Below, piece after piece: positions 8,700 to 17,002 of a stretch of 64,000 bases of DNA. The translations under genes were made by a program, and so were the position numbers. Positions within the stretch are counted from its first letter, which is position 1; every line of letters begins with the position of its first letter. The stretch lies in the NCBI GenBank assembly GCA_964507405.1, contig CAZDPJ010000003.1:28769-92768 (forward strand). The letters run 5' to 3'. Under the pieces are notes generated by a model. The model worked only from the letters and a program-made list of their open reading frames with translations. It searched no databases and was not told the origin of the DNA. The stretch is from UMGS75 sp964507405 (GTDB lineage Bacteria; Bacillota_I; Bacilli_A; ML615J-28; CAG-313).

Positions 8700-9821
8700 A
8701 TGTTAGGATTATATATTCATATTCCATTTTGTAAGAAAATATGTAGTTATTGTGATTTTTATAAAATGGTAGTTAGTGATAAATTTAAACAACAATATGT
8801 TAATTATTTGATTAAAGAAATAAACATTAGAAATATTTCTAAATATCAATTTGATACTATTTATATTGGTGGTGGTACGCCAAGTAGTTTAAAACTATCT
8901 GATTTAGAATTATTACTTTCTAACATTACTTCAAAAATTGATATGAGTACTATTAAAGAATTTACATTTGAAGTAAATCCTGAAGATGTATGTGAAGAAT
9001 TAATTAGTCTCCTTGTAAAATACCAGGTTAACCGAATTAGTATGGGGATTGAAACTTTTTCTACAAAGATTGCTAAAATTCTAAATCGATGTTATCATTC
9101 ATTTGATGAAATCAAAGAAAAAATAAATATTATAAAAAAGTATGGCATTAATAATATTAATGGTGATTTAATTTATGCAGTAAACACTGAAACTTTAAAT
9201 TTGGTTAAATCTGATTTAAGGCGTTTACTTAAACTTGGACTAACACATATTTCAACTTATTCATTAATATTAGAAGAAAAGACTATTTTATATGAGAAAT
9301 ATAAGAAAAAAGAATTTGATTATATTGACGAAGAAACAGATGAAAAAATGTATAAAGAAATAACTAGAATTCTTAAAAAAAATAATTTTATTCATTATGA
9401 AACTAGTAATTTTGCACTACCAAATTATGAAGCAATTCATAATTTGAAATACTGGAAAAAAGAAGAATATTTAGGAATAGGGGCTGGTTCTAGTTCTTAT
9501 ATTAATCATGAACGCTTTACTAATGTTAGAAATATAAAACTTTATTATGATGGCCTTGATAATAATAATTTAAATATCATTGATACAAGTAAATTGTCTT
9601 TTGATGATGAAACAGATGAGTTTGTTATGTTAGGATTAAGAATGATGAAAGGACTTAATAAAGATAAATTTTTCAAATTATTTAATATTAGTTTAAAAGA
9701 TAGATATCCTAATATTGGTAATTTAATTAGTGAGGGTTTACTTGTTGAAAATGAATCTTATATTTATATTCCAGAAAAATATAGTTATATTGCAAATCAT
9801 ATAATAATAAAAATAATTTAA
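8700..9821 (+). CDS. hemW: HemW-type radical SAM protein (haem chaperone)
   Basis: About 373 residues. The radical SAM cluster motif is CKKICSYC (CxxxCxxC) near residue 10, GGGTPS near 60, and EVNPED near 100, with a HemN_C-like C-terminal region. The CxxxCxxCxF spacing and the length place it with HemW (haem-binding relative of HemN) rather than oxygen-independent coproporphyrinogen oxidase. No haem synthesis genes are nearby. The start at 8700 is chosen because it has RBS GGTGAG and gives the conserved MLGLYIHIPFC beginning; an extended -10 (TGTTATAAT) lies just upstream. hemW follows lepA in many Firmicutes. Confidence 0.9.
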   Translation: MLGLYIHIPFCKKICSYCDFYKMVVSDKFKQQYVNYLIKEINIRNISKYQFDTIYIGGGTPSSLKLSDLELLLSNITSKIDMSTIKEFTFEVNPEDVCEELISLLVKYQVNRISMGIETFSTKIAKILNRCYHSFDEIKEKINIIKKYGINNINGDLIYAVNTETLNLVKSDLRRLLKLGLTHISTYSLILEEKTILYEKYKKKEFDYIDEETDEKMYKEITRILKKNNFIHYETSNFALPNYEAIHNLKYWKKEEYLGIGAGSSSYINHERFTNVRNIKLYYDGLDNNNLNIIDTSKLSFDDETDEFVMLGLRMMKGLNKDKFFKLFNISLKDRYPNIGNLISEGLLVENESYIYIPEKYSYIANHIIIKII

Positions 9822-9831
9822 GGAGGATATT

Positions 9832-10731
9832 ATGGAAAATCTTGTCACTGAATATACATCTTATTTAGCAAGTGAAAAAATGAAAAGTCAAAATACCATA
9901 AAGTCATATCAAAGTGATTTACTAAATTATTTATATTATTTACAAAATGTAAAAAATATTGATGATATTAAAAATACTAATACATCAGATGTTTTAGATT
10001 ATCTTACATATTTAAAAAAACTAGGATATTCTTCAACTTCAAGTTCGAGAAGTTTAAGTACTTTAAAGTCTTTTTATAAGTTTTTAACCCTTGAACATTA
10101 TATTAAACATAATCCAACGCTTACAATTAGTGCTCCTAAACTAGATAAAAAACTTCCAACTGTGCTTTCAGTAGAAGAAGTACTAAAACTTTTAAATAGT
10201 TTAAATGATGATACACCATATAATGCAAGAAATAAAGCAATGATTGAAGTAATGTATGCGACAGGACTTAGAGTAAGTGAACTTGTTAATCTAAAAATCA
10301 ATCAATTACATTTGACAAGTAAAATGATTTCTACAACTGGTAAAGGAAGCAAAGAAAGAATTGTTCCAATTAATGATTATGCGGCAAAGATACTTAGAGA
10401 TTATATAGTTAAATATCGGGTTGAACTTGTTAAAAATAAAAAAGACAATAATTATTTATTCTTAAATAATCAAGGTGAGGCTTTATCAAGACAAAGTTTC
10501 TTTATTATATTAAAACGTCTTGCTAAAGAAGCTGGAATTGAAAAGGAAATTTCACCTCATACTTTAAGACATTCTTTCGCAACCCATTTACTTGAGGCAG
10601 GTACTGATTTAAGATATATTCAAGAAATGTTAGGACATGAAGATATATCAACAACCCAAATTTATACCCACTTAAGTAAACAAAAAATTAAATCTGTTTA
10701 TAATAAAGCACATCCAAGAGGAGATAAATAA
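9832..10731 (+). CDS. xerD: tyrosine recombinase XerD (chromosome dimer resolution)
   Basis: 299 residues: an N-terminal SAM-like core-binding domain (about 1-90) and a C-terminal catalytic domain. The catalytic set is visible: ATGLRVSEL (Arg I), the TGKGSKER lysine, HTLRHSFATH (His/Arg II), LGHEDISTT and TQIYTH (nucleophile Tyr). RBS AAGGAGG. It lies only 3 kb from the dif site found at 13739, the expected substrate. It is followed two bases later by deoB, the xerD-deoB order known from Bacillus. It could be called XerC, but the deoB linkage favours XerD. Confidence 0.92.
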   Translation: MENLVTEYTSYLASEKMKSQNTIKSYQSDLLNYLYYLQNVKNIDDIKNTNTSDVLDYLTYLKKLGYSSTSSSRSLSTLKSFYKFLTLEHYIKHNPTLTISAPKLDKKLPTVLSVEEVLKLLNSLNDDTPYNARNKAMIEVMYATGLRVSELVNLKINQLHLTSKMISTTGKGSKERIVPINDYAAKILRDYIVKYRVELVKNKKDNNYLFLNNQGEALSRQSFFIILKRLAKEAGIEKEISPHTLRHSFATHLLEAGTDLRYIQEMLGHEDISTTQIYTHLSKQKIKSVYNKAHPRGDK

Positions 10732-10732
10732 T

Positions 10733-11911
10733 ATGAAATTTAAAAGAGTATTTGTTATAGTTACTGATTCAATGGGAATTGGTGAAGCAAAAGACGCAGC
10801 TAAATTTAATGATATAGGAGCTAATACATTTAAGCATATTGCTGAAGGGAAATCATCTTTTAAAGTACCTAATTTAGAACAATTAGGAATAGGAAATATT
10901 TGTGAAAGCAAAATGGTAAAAAGTAATCCTAATTTAAAAGGCGTTGTTGCCAGACTTGAAGAAATTAGTAATGGGAAAGATACATTGACTGGACACTTTG
11001 AAATGATGGGATTAAAAGTTGAAAAGCCTTTTCCTTCATTTACAGATACTGGGTTTCCTAAGGAGTTAATTGATGCTCTTGAAAAATACAGTAAACGAAA
11101 AATGATTGGTAATATTGCAGCAAGTGGCACTGAAATTATTAAAGAATTAGGCGAGACTCAACTAAAAACAGGTGCAATGATTATTTATACATCTGCTGAT
11201 TCTGTGTTACAGCTTGCAGCCAATGAAGAAATAATCCCTTTAGAAGAACTTTATGATGTATGTTCGTATGCTAGAAAAATAACTAAAGAAAATCCCGCAT
11301 GGCAAGTTGGTAGAATTATTGCTCGACCATTTATTGGACAATCTAAAGAAACGTTTGTTCGAACAACTAATCGCCATGATTATGCTTTAAAACCATTCGA
11401 TCGTACTGTTTTAAATTTCTTACAAGATAAGGGATATAGTGTAATATCAGTAGGTAAGATTTATGATATTTTTGATGGCTATGGAATTGATGAATCTAAC
11501 CGTACAACAAGTAATTGTGATGGAATGAATAAAACGATATCATTGCTTGAACGTGATTTTTCTGGTTTTTGCTTTACTAATTTAGTTGATTTTGATGCTT
11601 TATATGGTCATAGACGTGATTTAGATGGTTATCACAAAGCGATTGAGGAATTTGATAGTCAACTTGGCGAATTTATTAGTAAAATGAATGATGATGATTT
11701 GTTAATGGTTGTTTCAGATCATGGTAATGATCCAATTCATCATGGTACTGACCATACAAGAGAAGATGTTCCTCTATTAATTTATCATAATAATATCAAA
11801 GGTAAAAATTTAGGTACGCTTACATCTTTTGCTACAGTCGGAGCAACAATTTGCGATAATTTTGAATGTGAAATGCCAAAAATTGGTAAATCTATATTAG
11901 GTGAACTATAA
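10733..11911 (+). CDS. deoB: phosphopentomutase
   Basis: Interconverts (deoxy)ribose-1-phosphate and -5-phosphate in nucleoside salvage. 392 residues with the alkaline-phosphatase-like fold: DSMGIGEAKDA (first metal aspartate and catalytic region), GKDTLTGHFEMMG, and the C-terminal metal motifs SDHGNDPIHHGTDHTRE. Start at the ATG 2 bases after the xerD stop, with RBS AGAGGAG inside xerD. No purine nucleoside phosphorylase follows here, unlike in Bacillus. The next gene overlaps the stop by one base. Confidence 0.96.
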   Translation: MKFKRVFVIVTDSMGIGEAKDAAKFNDIGANTFKHIAEGKSSFKVPNLEQLGIGNICESKMVKSNPNLKGVVARLEEISNGKDTLTGHFEMMGLKVEKPFPSFTDTGFPKELIDALEKYSKRKMIGNIAASGTEIIKELGETQLKTGAMIIYTSADSVLQLAANEEIIPLEELYDVCSYARKITKENPAWQVGRIIARPFIGQSKETFVRTTNRHDYALKPFDRTVLNFLQDKGYSVISVGKIYDIFDGYGIDESNRTTSNCDGMNKTISLLERDFSGFCFTNLVDFDALYGHRRDLDGYHKAIEEFDSQLGEFISKMNDDDLLMVVSDHGNDPIHHGTDHTREDVPLLIYHNNIKGKNLGTLTSFATVGATICDNFECEMPKIGKSILGEL

Positions 11912-12831
11912 TGAGAGAAAGAAAAGTATTAAAATTTAATGATAAGACTAAGATTGTTACTTATTTATGGATGGATCCAATCCACCATAATGAAGGCACA
12001 ATTGAAATATTTCATGGAATGGCTGAAAATATTTTAAGGTATAATGAATTTGCTGAATATTTAGCTTCTAATGGTTTTATTGTTATTGGCCATGACCATT
12101 TTGTGCATGGGGAGTCAGCTACATCTATTGATGAAATTGGGGAAACACTTGATTATGACTTTATGGATGGAATAATTAAAGCAATGAAACTTGTTCGTGA
12201 TGAATATGATGAATACTTTATAAATGGTAAACGATATTTATTTGCTCATTCGATGGGTTCAATGGCTTCACAAAGATATATTCAAAAATATCCTAATGAT
12301 TTTGACAAAGTTATTTTGAGTGGTACTGATATTGGTGGTGGTAAATATAGACTTGCGAAAATGATTATTAAACCATTTACAAGACACGACAAAATTAAAT
12401 ATTCTAATTTTGTCTTAAATCTTACAACTACTGGATTTAACAAAAAGTTTAAAAAGGATCATCCACAATTTGGATGGTTAAGTATAAATAAAGAAAATAT
12501 TCATGAATATATTGATAATCCTTATTGTGGTAAAGACTTTCCTACTAATTACTTTTACTCCCTTTCTAAAATGATGTGTGAAAATGTAAAATCCAAAAAT
12601 TTAGATTCAATTAACAAGAATATTAAGATTTTGTTGTATTGTGGAAGAGAAGACCCTGTGAGTAATTTTGGTAAATCTATTATTAAATTATCTAAGCTAT
12701 ATAATAAACATCAAATTGATGCATCATTTAAAATAATAGATAATGCTCGACATGAGGTTCATAATGAATCAATTGATATAAAACATAATATTTTTGATTT
12801 GATTATTGATTTTTATAAAAAAACTAACTAA
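11911..12831 (+). CDS. alpha/beta hydrolase of the lysophospholipase/monoglyceride lipase type
   Basis: 306 residues, Hydrolase_4-type fold. The oxyanion region is HGMAENILRYNEFAEYLA, the HDHFVHGES motif is typical of monoacylglycerol lipases, and the nucleophile elbow is AHSMGS (Ser near residue 116). The acid is likely Asp in CGREDPVSN and the histidine in ARHEVHNE. It is translationally coupled to deoB (stop/start overlap). Substrate unknown; a glycerolipid or lysolipid is the family expectation. Confidence 0.85.
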   Translation: MRERKVLKFNDKTKIVTYLWMDPIHHNEGTIEIFHGMAENILRYNEFAEYLASNGFIVIGHDHFVHGESATSIDEIGETLDYDFMDGIIKAMKLVRDEYDEYFINGKRYLFAHSMGSMASQRYIQKYPNDFDKVILSGTDIGGGKYRLAKMIIKPFTRHDKIKYSNFVLNLTTTGFNKKFKKDHPQFGWLSINKENIHEYIDNPYCGKDFPTNYFYSLSKMMCENVKSKNLDSINKNIKILLYCGREDPVSNFGKSIIKLSKLYNKHQIDASFKIIDNARHEVHNESIDIKHNIFDLIIDFYKKTN

Positions 12832-12867
12832 AATATGATTAAATAACCTCTTTTTATCTTCAAATTT

Positions 12868-12891
12868 AGGCCTTAAAATAGGCCTTTTTTT
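12868..12891 (+). terminator. terminator closing the plus-strand gene block
   Basis: AGGCCT, a TAAAAT loop, AGGCCT, then a run of T. It marks the end of the rightward operon before the terminus region. Confidence 0.85.
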
Positions 12892-13172
12892 GCGTTTTTT
12901 AATCTAAAATGAATAAATATCGATTTGCATATTTAAATCAAAAATAAGCCTAAAATAGCTTCATCTTATATACTTTATATAATATTTAATAATATAACAA
13001 TACATATAATTAATCTATATTAAAATAAAATATAAAGGCAAAACAAGCGTAAATTTTAAAAGATTAATTAACAAATGATTAATTAAACAATAAGAATTAA
13101 AAATACAAAATATCCTTTAATTTTAGTTTCAAATAAAAAATATAAAAAATTAGACGCTTTAGACTTGATAAT

Positions 13173-13622
13173 AACCCTTCTGTGAGCGTCTGAAAAATAA
13201 AAAGATGAATAATTCTAATTAAACTTTTTAAATCAGGGCATAACATAAAATATATAATAATTGGATATTAGAATTATTTAAAAAAATAAAATATAATAAT
13301 TATATAAGCCTTCCTAAAAAAGATGAAATTTAAAAAGACGCATAAACACTAATTAAGCTATAAAGACAAATAGTAAAAAAAGTTATATTCTTAATTAATA
13401 GTAATAGCCCTTTTTATAAAGAGCGTAATATAAAAAGTTGAATAGTTGTTAATTAAGCTATTATAAAATAAGATCTTTATTTTAGTGATTGATAGGCCTT
13501 TCTAGAGAGGATGAAAATTAAAAAGATGAATAATTACCAATTCAAATTTTGGTTTGGTAGTTACTAATAAATAAAAATGCCTAGTAAAAGATGAAAGATA
13601 AAATACTTGATAATTAGTAATC
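13173..13622 (+). repeat. five clustered copies of a ~54-bp dispersed repeat, rightward
   Basis: Copies at 13173-13225, 13306-13359, 13405-13459, 13494-13547 and 13577-13622, all in the same orientation. Shared landmarks are a pyrimidine-rich head (AACCGTTCT-like, here AACCCTTCT or GGCCTTTCT), a GAGCG or AGAGGATGAAA middle, then AAAAAGATGAATAATT and a CTAATT or CAATTCAAAT tail. A weaker copy may lie at 13035-13088. Spacing is irregular (about 85-130 bp), so this is not a CRISPR or tandem satellite. Confidence 0.7.
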
Positions 13623-13690
13623 CACATTGTATTTGTGTATAAGTATATGGAAAACATACTAGTTATCCACAATCAAAAAACTTATCAACG
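13618..13690. promoter_or_regulatory. cluster of DnaA-box-like sites
   Basis: A perfect TTATCCACA at 13663-13671, TGTGTATAA (reverse of TTATACACA) at 13634-13642, and weaker TAATCCACA at 13618-13626 and TTATCAACG at 13682-13690. Four sites within 73 bp, ending 48 bp from dif. Not an origin: dnaA/dnaN are absent and genes converge here. Confidence 0.5.
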
Positions 13691-13738
13691 TTTATAGTTT
13701 TTCATTGATTTATCTAGGTTTTACTTTGCTTTTTTATT

Positions 13739-13766
13739 GGTTAACATAATATATATTATAGGAAGT
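13739..13766 (-). other. dif site, XerC/XerD chromosome dimer resolution site
   Basis: On the minus strand the 28 bp read as arm ACTTCCTATAA, centre TATATA, arm TTATGTTAACC. As I remember it, the Bacillus subtilis dif is ACTTCCTAGAA, TATATA, TTATGTAAACT, so only about three bases differ. The location in a gene-free convergent zone 3 kb from xerD supports the call. Confidence 0.92.
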
Positions 13767-14064
13767 AAAACACAGATAAGTAAAACATCGAAAATAAGAG
13801 ATTAAATGCTTCAAATCATTAAAATGGAGTATTTATTTGTCGAATTCTACTTATTTTATTAAATAAACTAACTCATTTTAATAATCATGACTATATTTAA
13901 AAAGCTAAAATATGCAGTATTTTTAAAACATAATCTTATACTGTTAATTACTCAGAATTAGATAGAAAATTCAAAATACCCCTTTAAATCGCCTTTAGAT
14001 TTAAAAATAATAAAACAAATGCATTTATTGGAATTTACTTCTTATTTTAAAGGTTATCTTTACA

Positions 14065-14203
14065 ATTTAAGTTAAATAATTATTCATTTATTAAATTTCA
14101 TACGTTTAGAGTAGGGTTATAAACTACTAGTTATTAATATTATTGTAAAAGCTTATATTAGTAATTATGAATCTATTAAAATTCATGCGTTTAATGAAAG
14201 CTT
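14065..14203 (-). repeat. two copies of the ~54-bp repeat, leftward
   Basis: Copies at 14065-14118 (minus strand begins AACCCTACT, then GTATGAAATTTAA and AAATGAATAATTAT) and 14158-14203 (minus strand contains CGCATGAATTTTAATAG and CATAATTACTAA). Their orientation is opposite to the cluster left of dif. Confidence 0.6.
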
Positions 14204-14375
14204 ATAATCTATTAATTATTAATAAATAAATAATCTAAATAATTGAATAGTAGTTATATAATTAATATTATTTCAGAAGCTAATACTGTAGTTTATATAT
14301 TTAATGTTTTAAAGTGCTAATCCATGTTAATTATAAATAATTAAATTTAAATTTAGTATATTTTTATTTTAAACA

Positions 14376-14403
14376 ATAAAAAAACCGGGATTTCTCCCAG
14401 TTT
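14376..14403 (-). terminator. terminator of the decayed HTH gene
   Basis: Minus strand: AAACTGGGA, GAAA loop, TCCCGGTTT, then T run. It lies 58 bases after the end of the pseudogene. Confidence 0.8.
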
Positions 14404-14453
14404 GAATTAGTAATTATTCGACTTTTTAATTTTCATCCGCTCACAGAACGGTT
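14401..14453 (-). repeat. well-preserved copy of the ~54-bp repeat
   Basis: The minus strand begins AACCGTTCTGTGAGCGGAT, continues GAAAATTAAAAAG, then GAATAATTACTAATTCAAA. It is the best match between the left cluster and the distant copies, and it overlaps the upstream arm of the terminator. Confidence 0.75.
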
Positions 14454-14460
14454 ATAAAGC

Positions 14461-14977
14461 CTATTTTTTCTTTTTAAATGAGTAGACAGTAAAAATTAAT
14501 AATATTATGATTGGTATTATAAAATAAATTGTATTAAAAATAATACATGAATACCATGGTGCTGAATTACTTTGATCAGTAATCAATATGATAATTTCAA
14601 TTATTGTTTTTATTAAAAAACTGGTTGTAACGAGTATTAAAGCACCTAATAATATAAATGGATGATGTTTCATCAATTTTACTACTTATTAGTAAATATG
14701 AAAATATAATTATTCCGATAAAACCAATAATTGCGATTATAATATCTAGTAAAAGTAACTTCTTCTTATTACTCGATATTTTTCTAAGTTGTAATAATTC
14801 ATCTGAACTGATATTAAATAGATTACAAAGCATAATAATGTTATCAATATCAGGTAAACTTAAATTTGTTTCCAATTTTGATATAGTTTGACGTGAAAAT
14901 ATTTAGTTTATTTGCTAAATCTTCTTGAGTAAAATTATTTTGTTTTCTTAATTCTTTAATTTTTTCACCGATTGTTA
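14461..14977 (-). pseudogene. XRE-type HTH regulator with membrane domain, broken
   Basis: The frames together spell one protein: an N-terminal XRE helix-turn-helix (TIGEKIKELRKQNNFTQEDLANKLNI then SRQTISKLETNLSLPDIDNI) followed by a domain with about four hydrophobic segments ending YSFKKKK. Three lesions are visible. The expected start codon after RBS AAAGGAG reads ATA (14975-14977). An extra T around 14902-14906 breaks the frame before SRQTISK. An extra A in the AAAA run near 14670-14675 breaks it again before LMKHHPF. Many such proteins are membrane-linked repressors. Three independent lesions make decay more likely than sequencing error, although two are in homopolymers. Confidence 0.75.
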
Positions 14978-15065
14978 TATTTAAACTCCTTTCGGGAATA
15001 TTATATATCTTTATTTTAGAAAAATACATCAATTTTTGTTTATAATTACTATCTTTTTAGTTGCT

Positions 15066-15869
15066 TTATAATTCTATTTTATTAATTACATTAATTTCTA
15101 ACTCATTTGCTAGGTCAAAAGCCTCTTTAGTTGCTTCATCATCCATATCTATAAAGAAGTGTGCATCATCATTTATGATTATTTTCGCATTCATTTCTTT
15201 AGCTAGTTTCCAAAACTCATATTTAGGGTAACTATAACTAATATGGTTGTCTAATGAGGTGAATATTTTCTTTTTTCGTTTACAGTTTCTAATACCATTG
15301 GCATTAATCTCTAAATATACGTTATATTGGATTGATGCCTTGATAATTTCTTTTGATATTTCTTTATAAGTATCATTCCATTGGATATTATTCCAAAAAA
15401 ATAGATCAGGATGGGCTAATATTTTAAAATATCCTGTTTTCATTGCTTCTATAACAGTATTTTTATAGCATATAATTGCATCTAAATCACAGTTTCTGTC
15501 ATAAATACTATATATTTGATTATTATAAGGAATATAATGAGCACCAAGAACTAAATAATCAAGATCTTTAAGAAATAATTTATAGGTTTCATCCATTTCT
15601 TTAAAATATTCAATTTCTAGTGCTTTCAAAACTTTTATATTAGGATAAGCTTTTTTTGCCTCTTCTAATTGTGGCAAATATAGATTATAATATTCATCAA
15701 AGCTCATTCTTCGGCTAATGATTTTAGAATATATTTCATCGATTAATGGGCCATGATCACTAATCCCAATTGTGTGATATCCTTTTTCATTTGCAATTTT
15801 AACATAATCTATTGCTCTGCCTTCAGCATGTTTACATAAATAAACATGAGTATGATAATTGCTATTCAT
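15066..15869 (-). CDS. PHP-domain phosphoesterase, histidinol-phosphatase-like
   Basis: About 267 residues with a metal-dependent PHP barrel: YHTHVYLCKHAEG (first HxH), ISDHGP near residue 40, a glutamate in ALEIEYF, GAHYI, LAHPDLF and a terminal NDDAH. These place it in the HisK-type histidinol phosphate phosphatase family, but no histidine operon is present, so the substrate is uncertain. Start taken at the ATG one base after the upstream stop, giving the usual MNSNYHTH beginning; an ATG four codons upstream is possible. Coupled to the Fic-like gene. Confidence 0.82.
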   Translation of the reverse strand: MNSNYHTHVYLCKHAEGRAIDYVKIANEKGYHTIGISDHGPLIDEIYSKIISRRMSFDEYYNLYLPQLEEAKKAYPNIKVLKALEIEYFKEMDETYKLFLKDLDYLVLGAHYIPYNNQIYSIYDRNCDLDAIICYKNTVIEAMKTGYFKILAHPDLFFWNNIQWNDTYKEISKEIIKASIQYNVYLEINANGIRNCKRKKKIFTSLDNHISYSYPKYEFWKLAKEMNAKIIINDDAHFFIDMDDEATKEAFDLANELEINVINKIEL

Positions 15870-15870
15870 T

Positions 15871-16929
15871 TTATTTGTCATAATTTGTACCAAAGATGTT
15901 TTTAGGATCATCCTCATTAACAAGTTTAACCCATCTAGCACTTCTTCCCTTTCCTAATGGTTTAATATAGTTTTCATCTCTTAATTTAAATAATGCTCTG
16001 TTAATAGTGGAGTCACTGACATCAGGATGATAAATTCTAATATCTTCTTTTGAAAATGTTGAAGGAAGTGAAGCAATTGTTTGTTCAATACCATCACTTT
16101 TATGCATTCGTTTATCAAATGATTGTTCTTTTAATATATTTGTTAGCTCTTTATATGAACTAATTATACAATCAAATACTAATTCCACAATACCGTTAAG
16201 TTGAAGATGGCTTGTTGGAAAATTAATAAAACTAAGTCTAATTTCATTATCAAAGTTTTCTTTATTTTTTAAGTATATTTCAAAAAAACCAATATATTTA
16301 AAAACATCAATTTCGGATCTTAATAACATATAATAGAGTTCAAGTAACCCCGCAAGTTCATTATGGTCAGAAAATGGTTTCATTAATACGGTTTCTAAGT
16401 ATGTAATTACTGCTAAATATATTTTTTCATATGTTTTTTTCGTAAAATTAATATGATAATTTTCTAACATTTTTTCATATGATAATCTGATACTAATTGG
16501 TTTAGTTACTTTATTTCTAACTCCTAATAAATCATCATAGTTTCGATTAGTAAATTTATGAGAATTTTTTCCAAAAATACGGTTTAAGTAAGTTAAAATA
16601 TCACTGCCATTAAATGTATGATTTAAGGCATCTTTTTGAATAATTCTAAGTACTTCTTTTAATTCAACAAGTATTTTTTCTTCTTGATTATTTGGATTAG
16701 ATCCTTTGGTTATTATTAATCGCATCCTATTTTCGGAAATATTTAAATTTAATATTGAGGCTAGAATAAAAGTTTCTCTTTCTATATTTTGTTCAATTAA
16801 ATAAAATTTAGAATCACCTAGTTCTTTATCAAAAGTTTGATTTTGTCCGATGTATTTATATACTTCTAACATTTTATTTAAAATATTTGATGGAAGCATG
16901 TAATTTGTTAAAGCTTCATAATTATTCAT
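15871..16929 (-). CDS. Fic-like protein with degenerate active site and winged helix
   Basis: About 352 residues. The middle part resembles Fic AMP-transferases, but the catalytic loop HPFxxGNGR reads KPFSDHNELAG (around residues 205-216): the histidine is Lys and GNGR is lost, so AMP transfer is unlikely. The C-terminus is a winged helix (FSKEDIRIYHPDVSDSTINRALFKLRDE... GRSARWVKL), as in Fic proteins with a regulatory tail. Start at 16929 with GGTGAT six bases upstream. It may have become a DNA-binding regulator of the coupled PHP gene. Fic kinship is inferred from motif position. Confidence 0.6.
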   Translation of the reverse strand: MNNYEALTNYMLPSNILNKMLEVYKYIGQNQTFDKELGDSKFYLIEQNIERETFILASILNLNISENRMRLIITKGSNPNNQEEKILVELKEVLRIIQKDALNHTFNGSDILTYLNRIFGKNSHKFTNRNYDDLLGVRNKVTKPISIRLSYEKMLENYHINFTKKTYEKIYLAVITYLETVLMKPFSDHNELAGLLELYYMLLRSEIDVFKYIGFFEIYLKNKENFDNEIRLSFINFPTSHLQLNGIVELVFDCIISSYKELTNILKEQSFDKRMHKSDGIEQTIASLPSTFSKEDIRIYHPDVSDSTINRALFKLRDENYIKPLGKGRSARWVKLVNEDDPKNIFGTNYDK

Positions 16930-16975
16930 AATATCACCATTAATAATTATAACCCAAAAACTAAAAAAAAGCAAT

Positions 16976-17002
16976 AAAAAAGTAAACAGAAAACCTGTTT
17001 AC
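16976..17002 (-). terminator. terminator after the PAP2 gene
   Basis: Minus strand: GTAAACAG, short loop, CTGTTTAC, T run; the stem starts at the stop codon. Confidence 0.8.

Larger units (their letters stand above)
12892..14375. other. gene-free terminus region with repeats and dif
   Basis: About 1.5 kb with no credible coding frame on either strand and extremely AT-rich sequence. It holds a cluster of ~54-bp repeats on the left reading rightward, DnaA-box-like 9-mers, one dif site, and repeat copies on the right reading leftward. Genes to the left run mainly rightward and genes to the right run leftward, so both gene blocks converge here, as expected at a replication terminus. Confidence 0.8.

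Noticed and set aside
13173..13622. CRISPR array
   Set aside because: Repeats are ~54 bp, degenerate and irregularly spaced (85-130 bp), with no cas genes; the same unit occurs singly elsewhere.
12892..14375. Chromosomal or plasmid replication origin
   Set aside because: DnaA-like boxes and AT-rich repeats are present, but dnaA/dnaN/rep genes are absent, genes converge instead of diverging, and a dif site is present, so a terminus fits better.
14597..15032. Several small separate genes around the HTH region
   Set aside because: The frames connect into one XRE plus membrane protein once two single-base insertions are removed; none has its own RBS.
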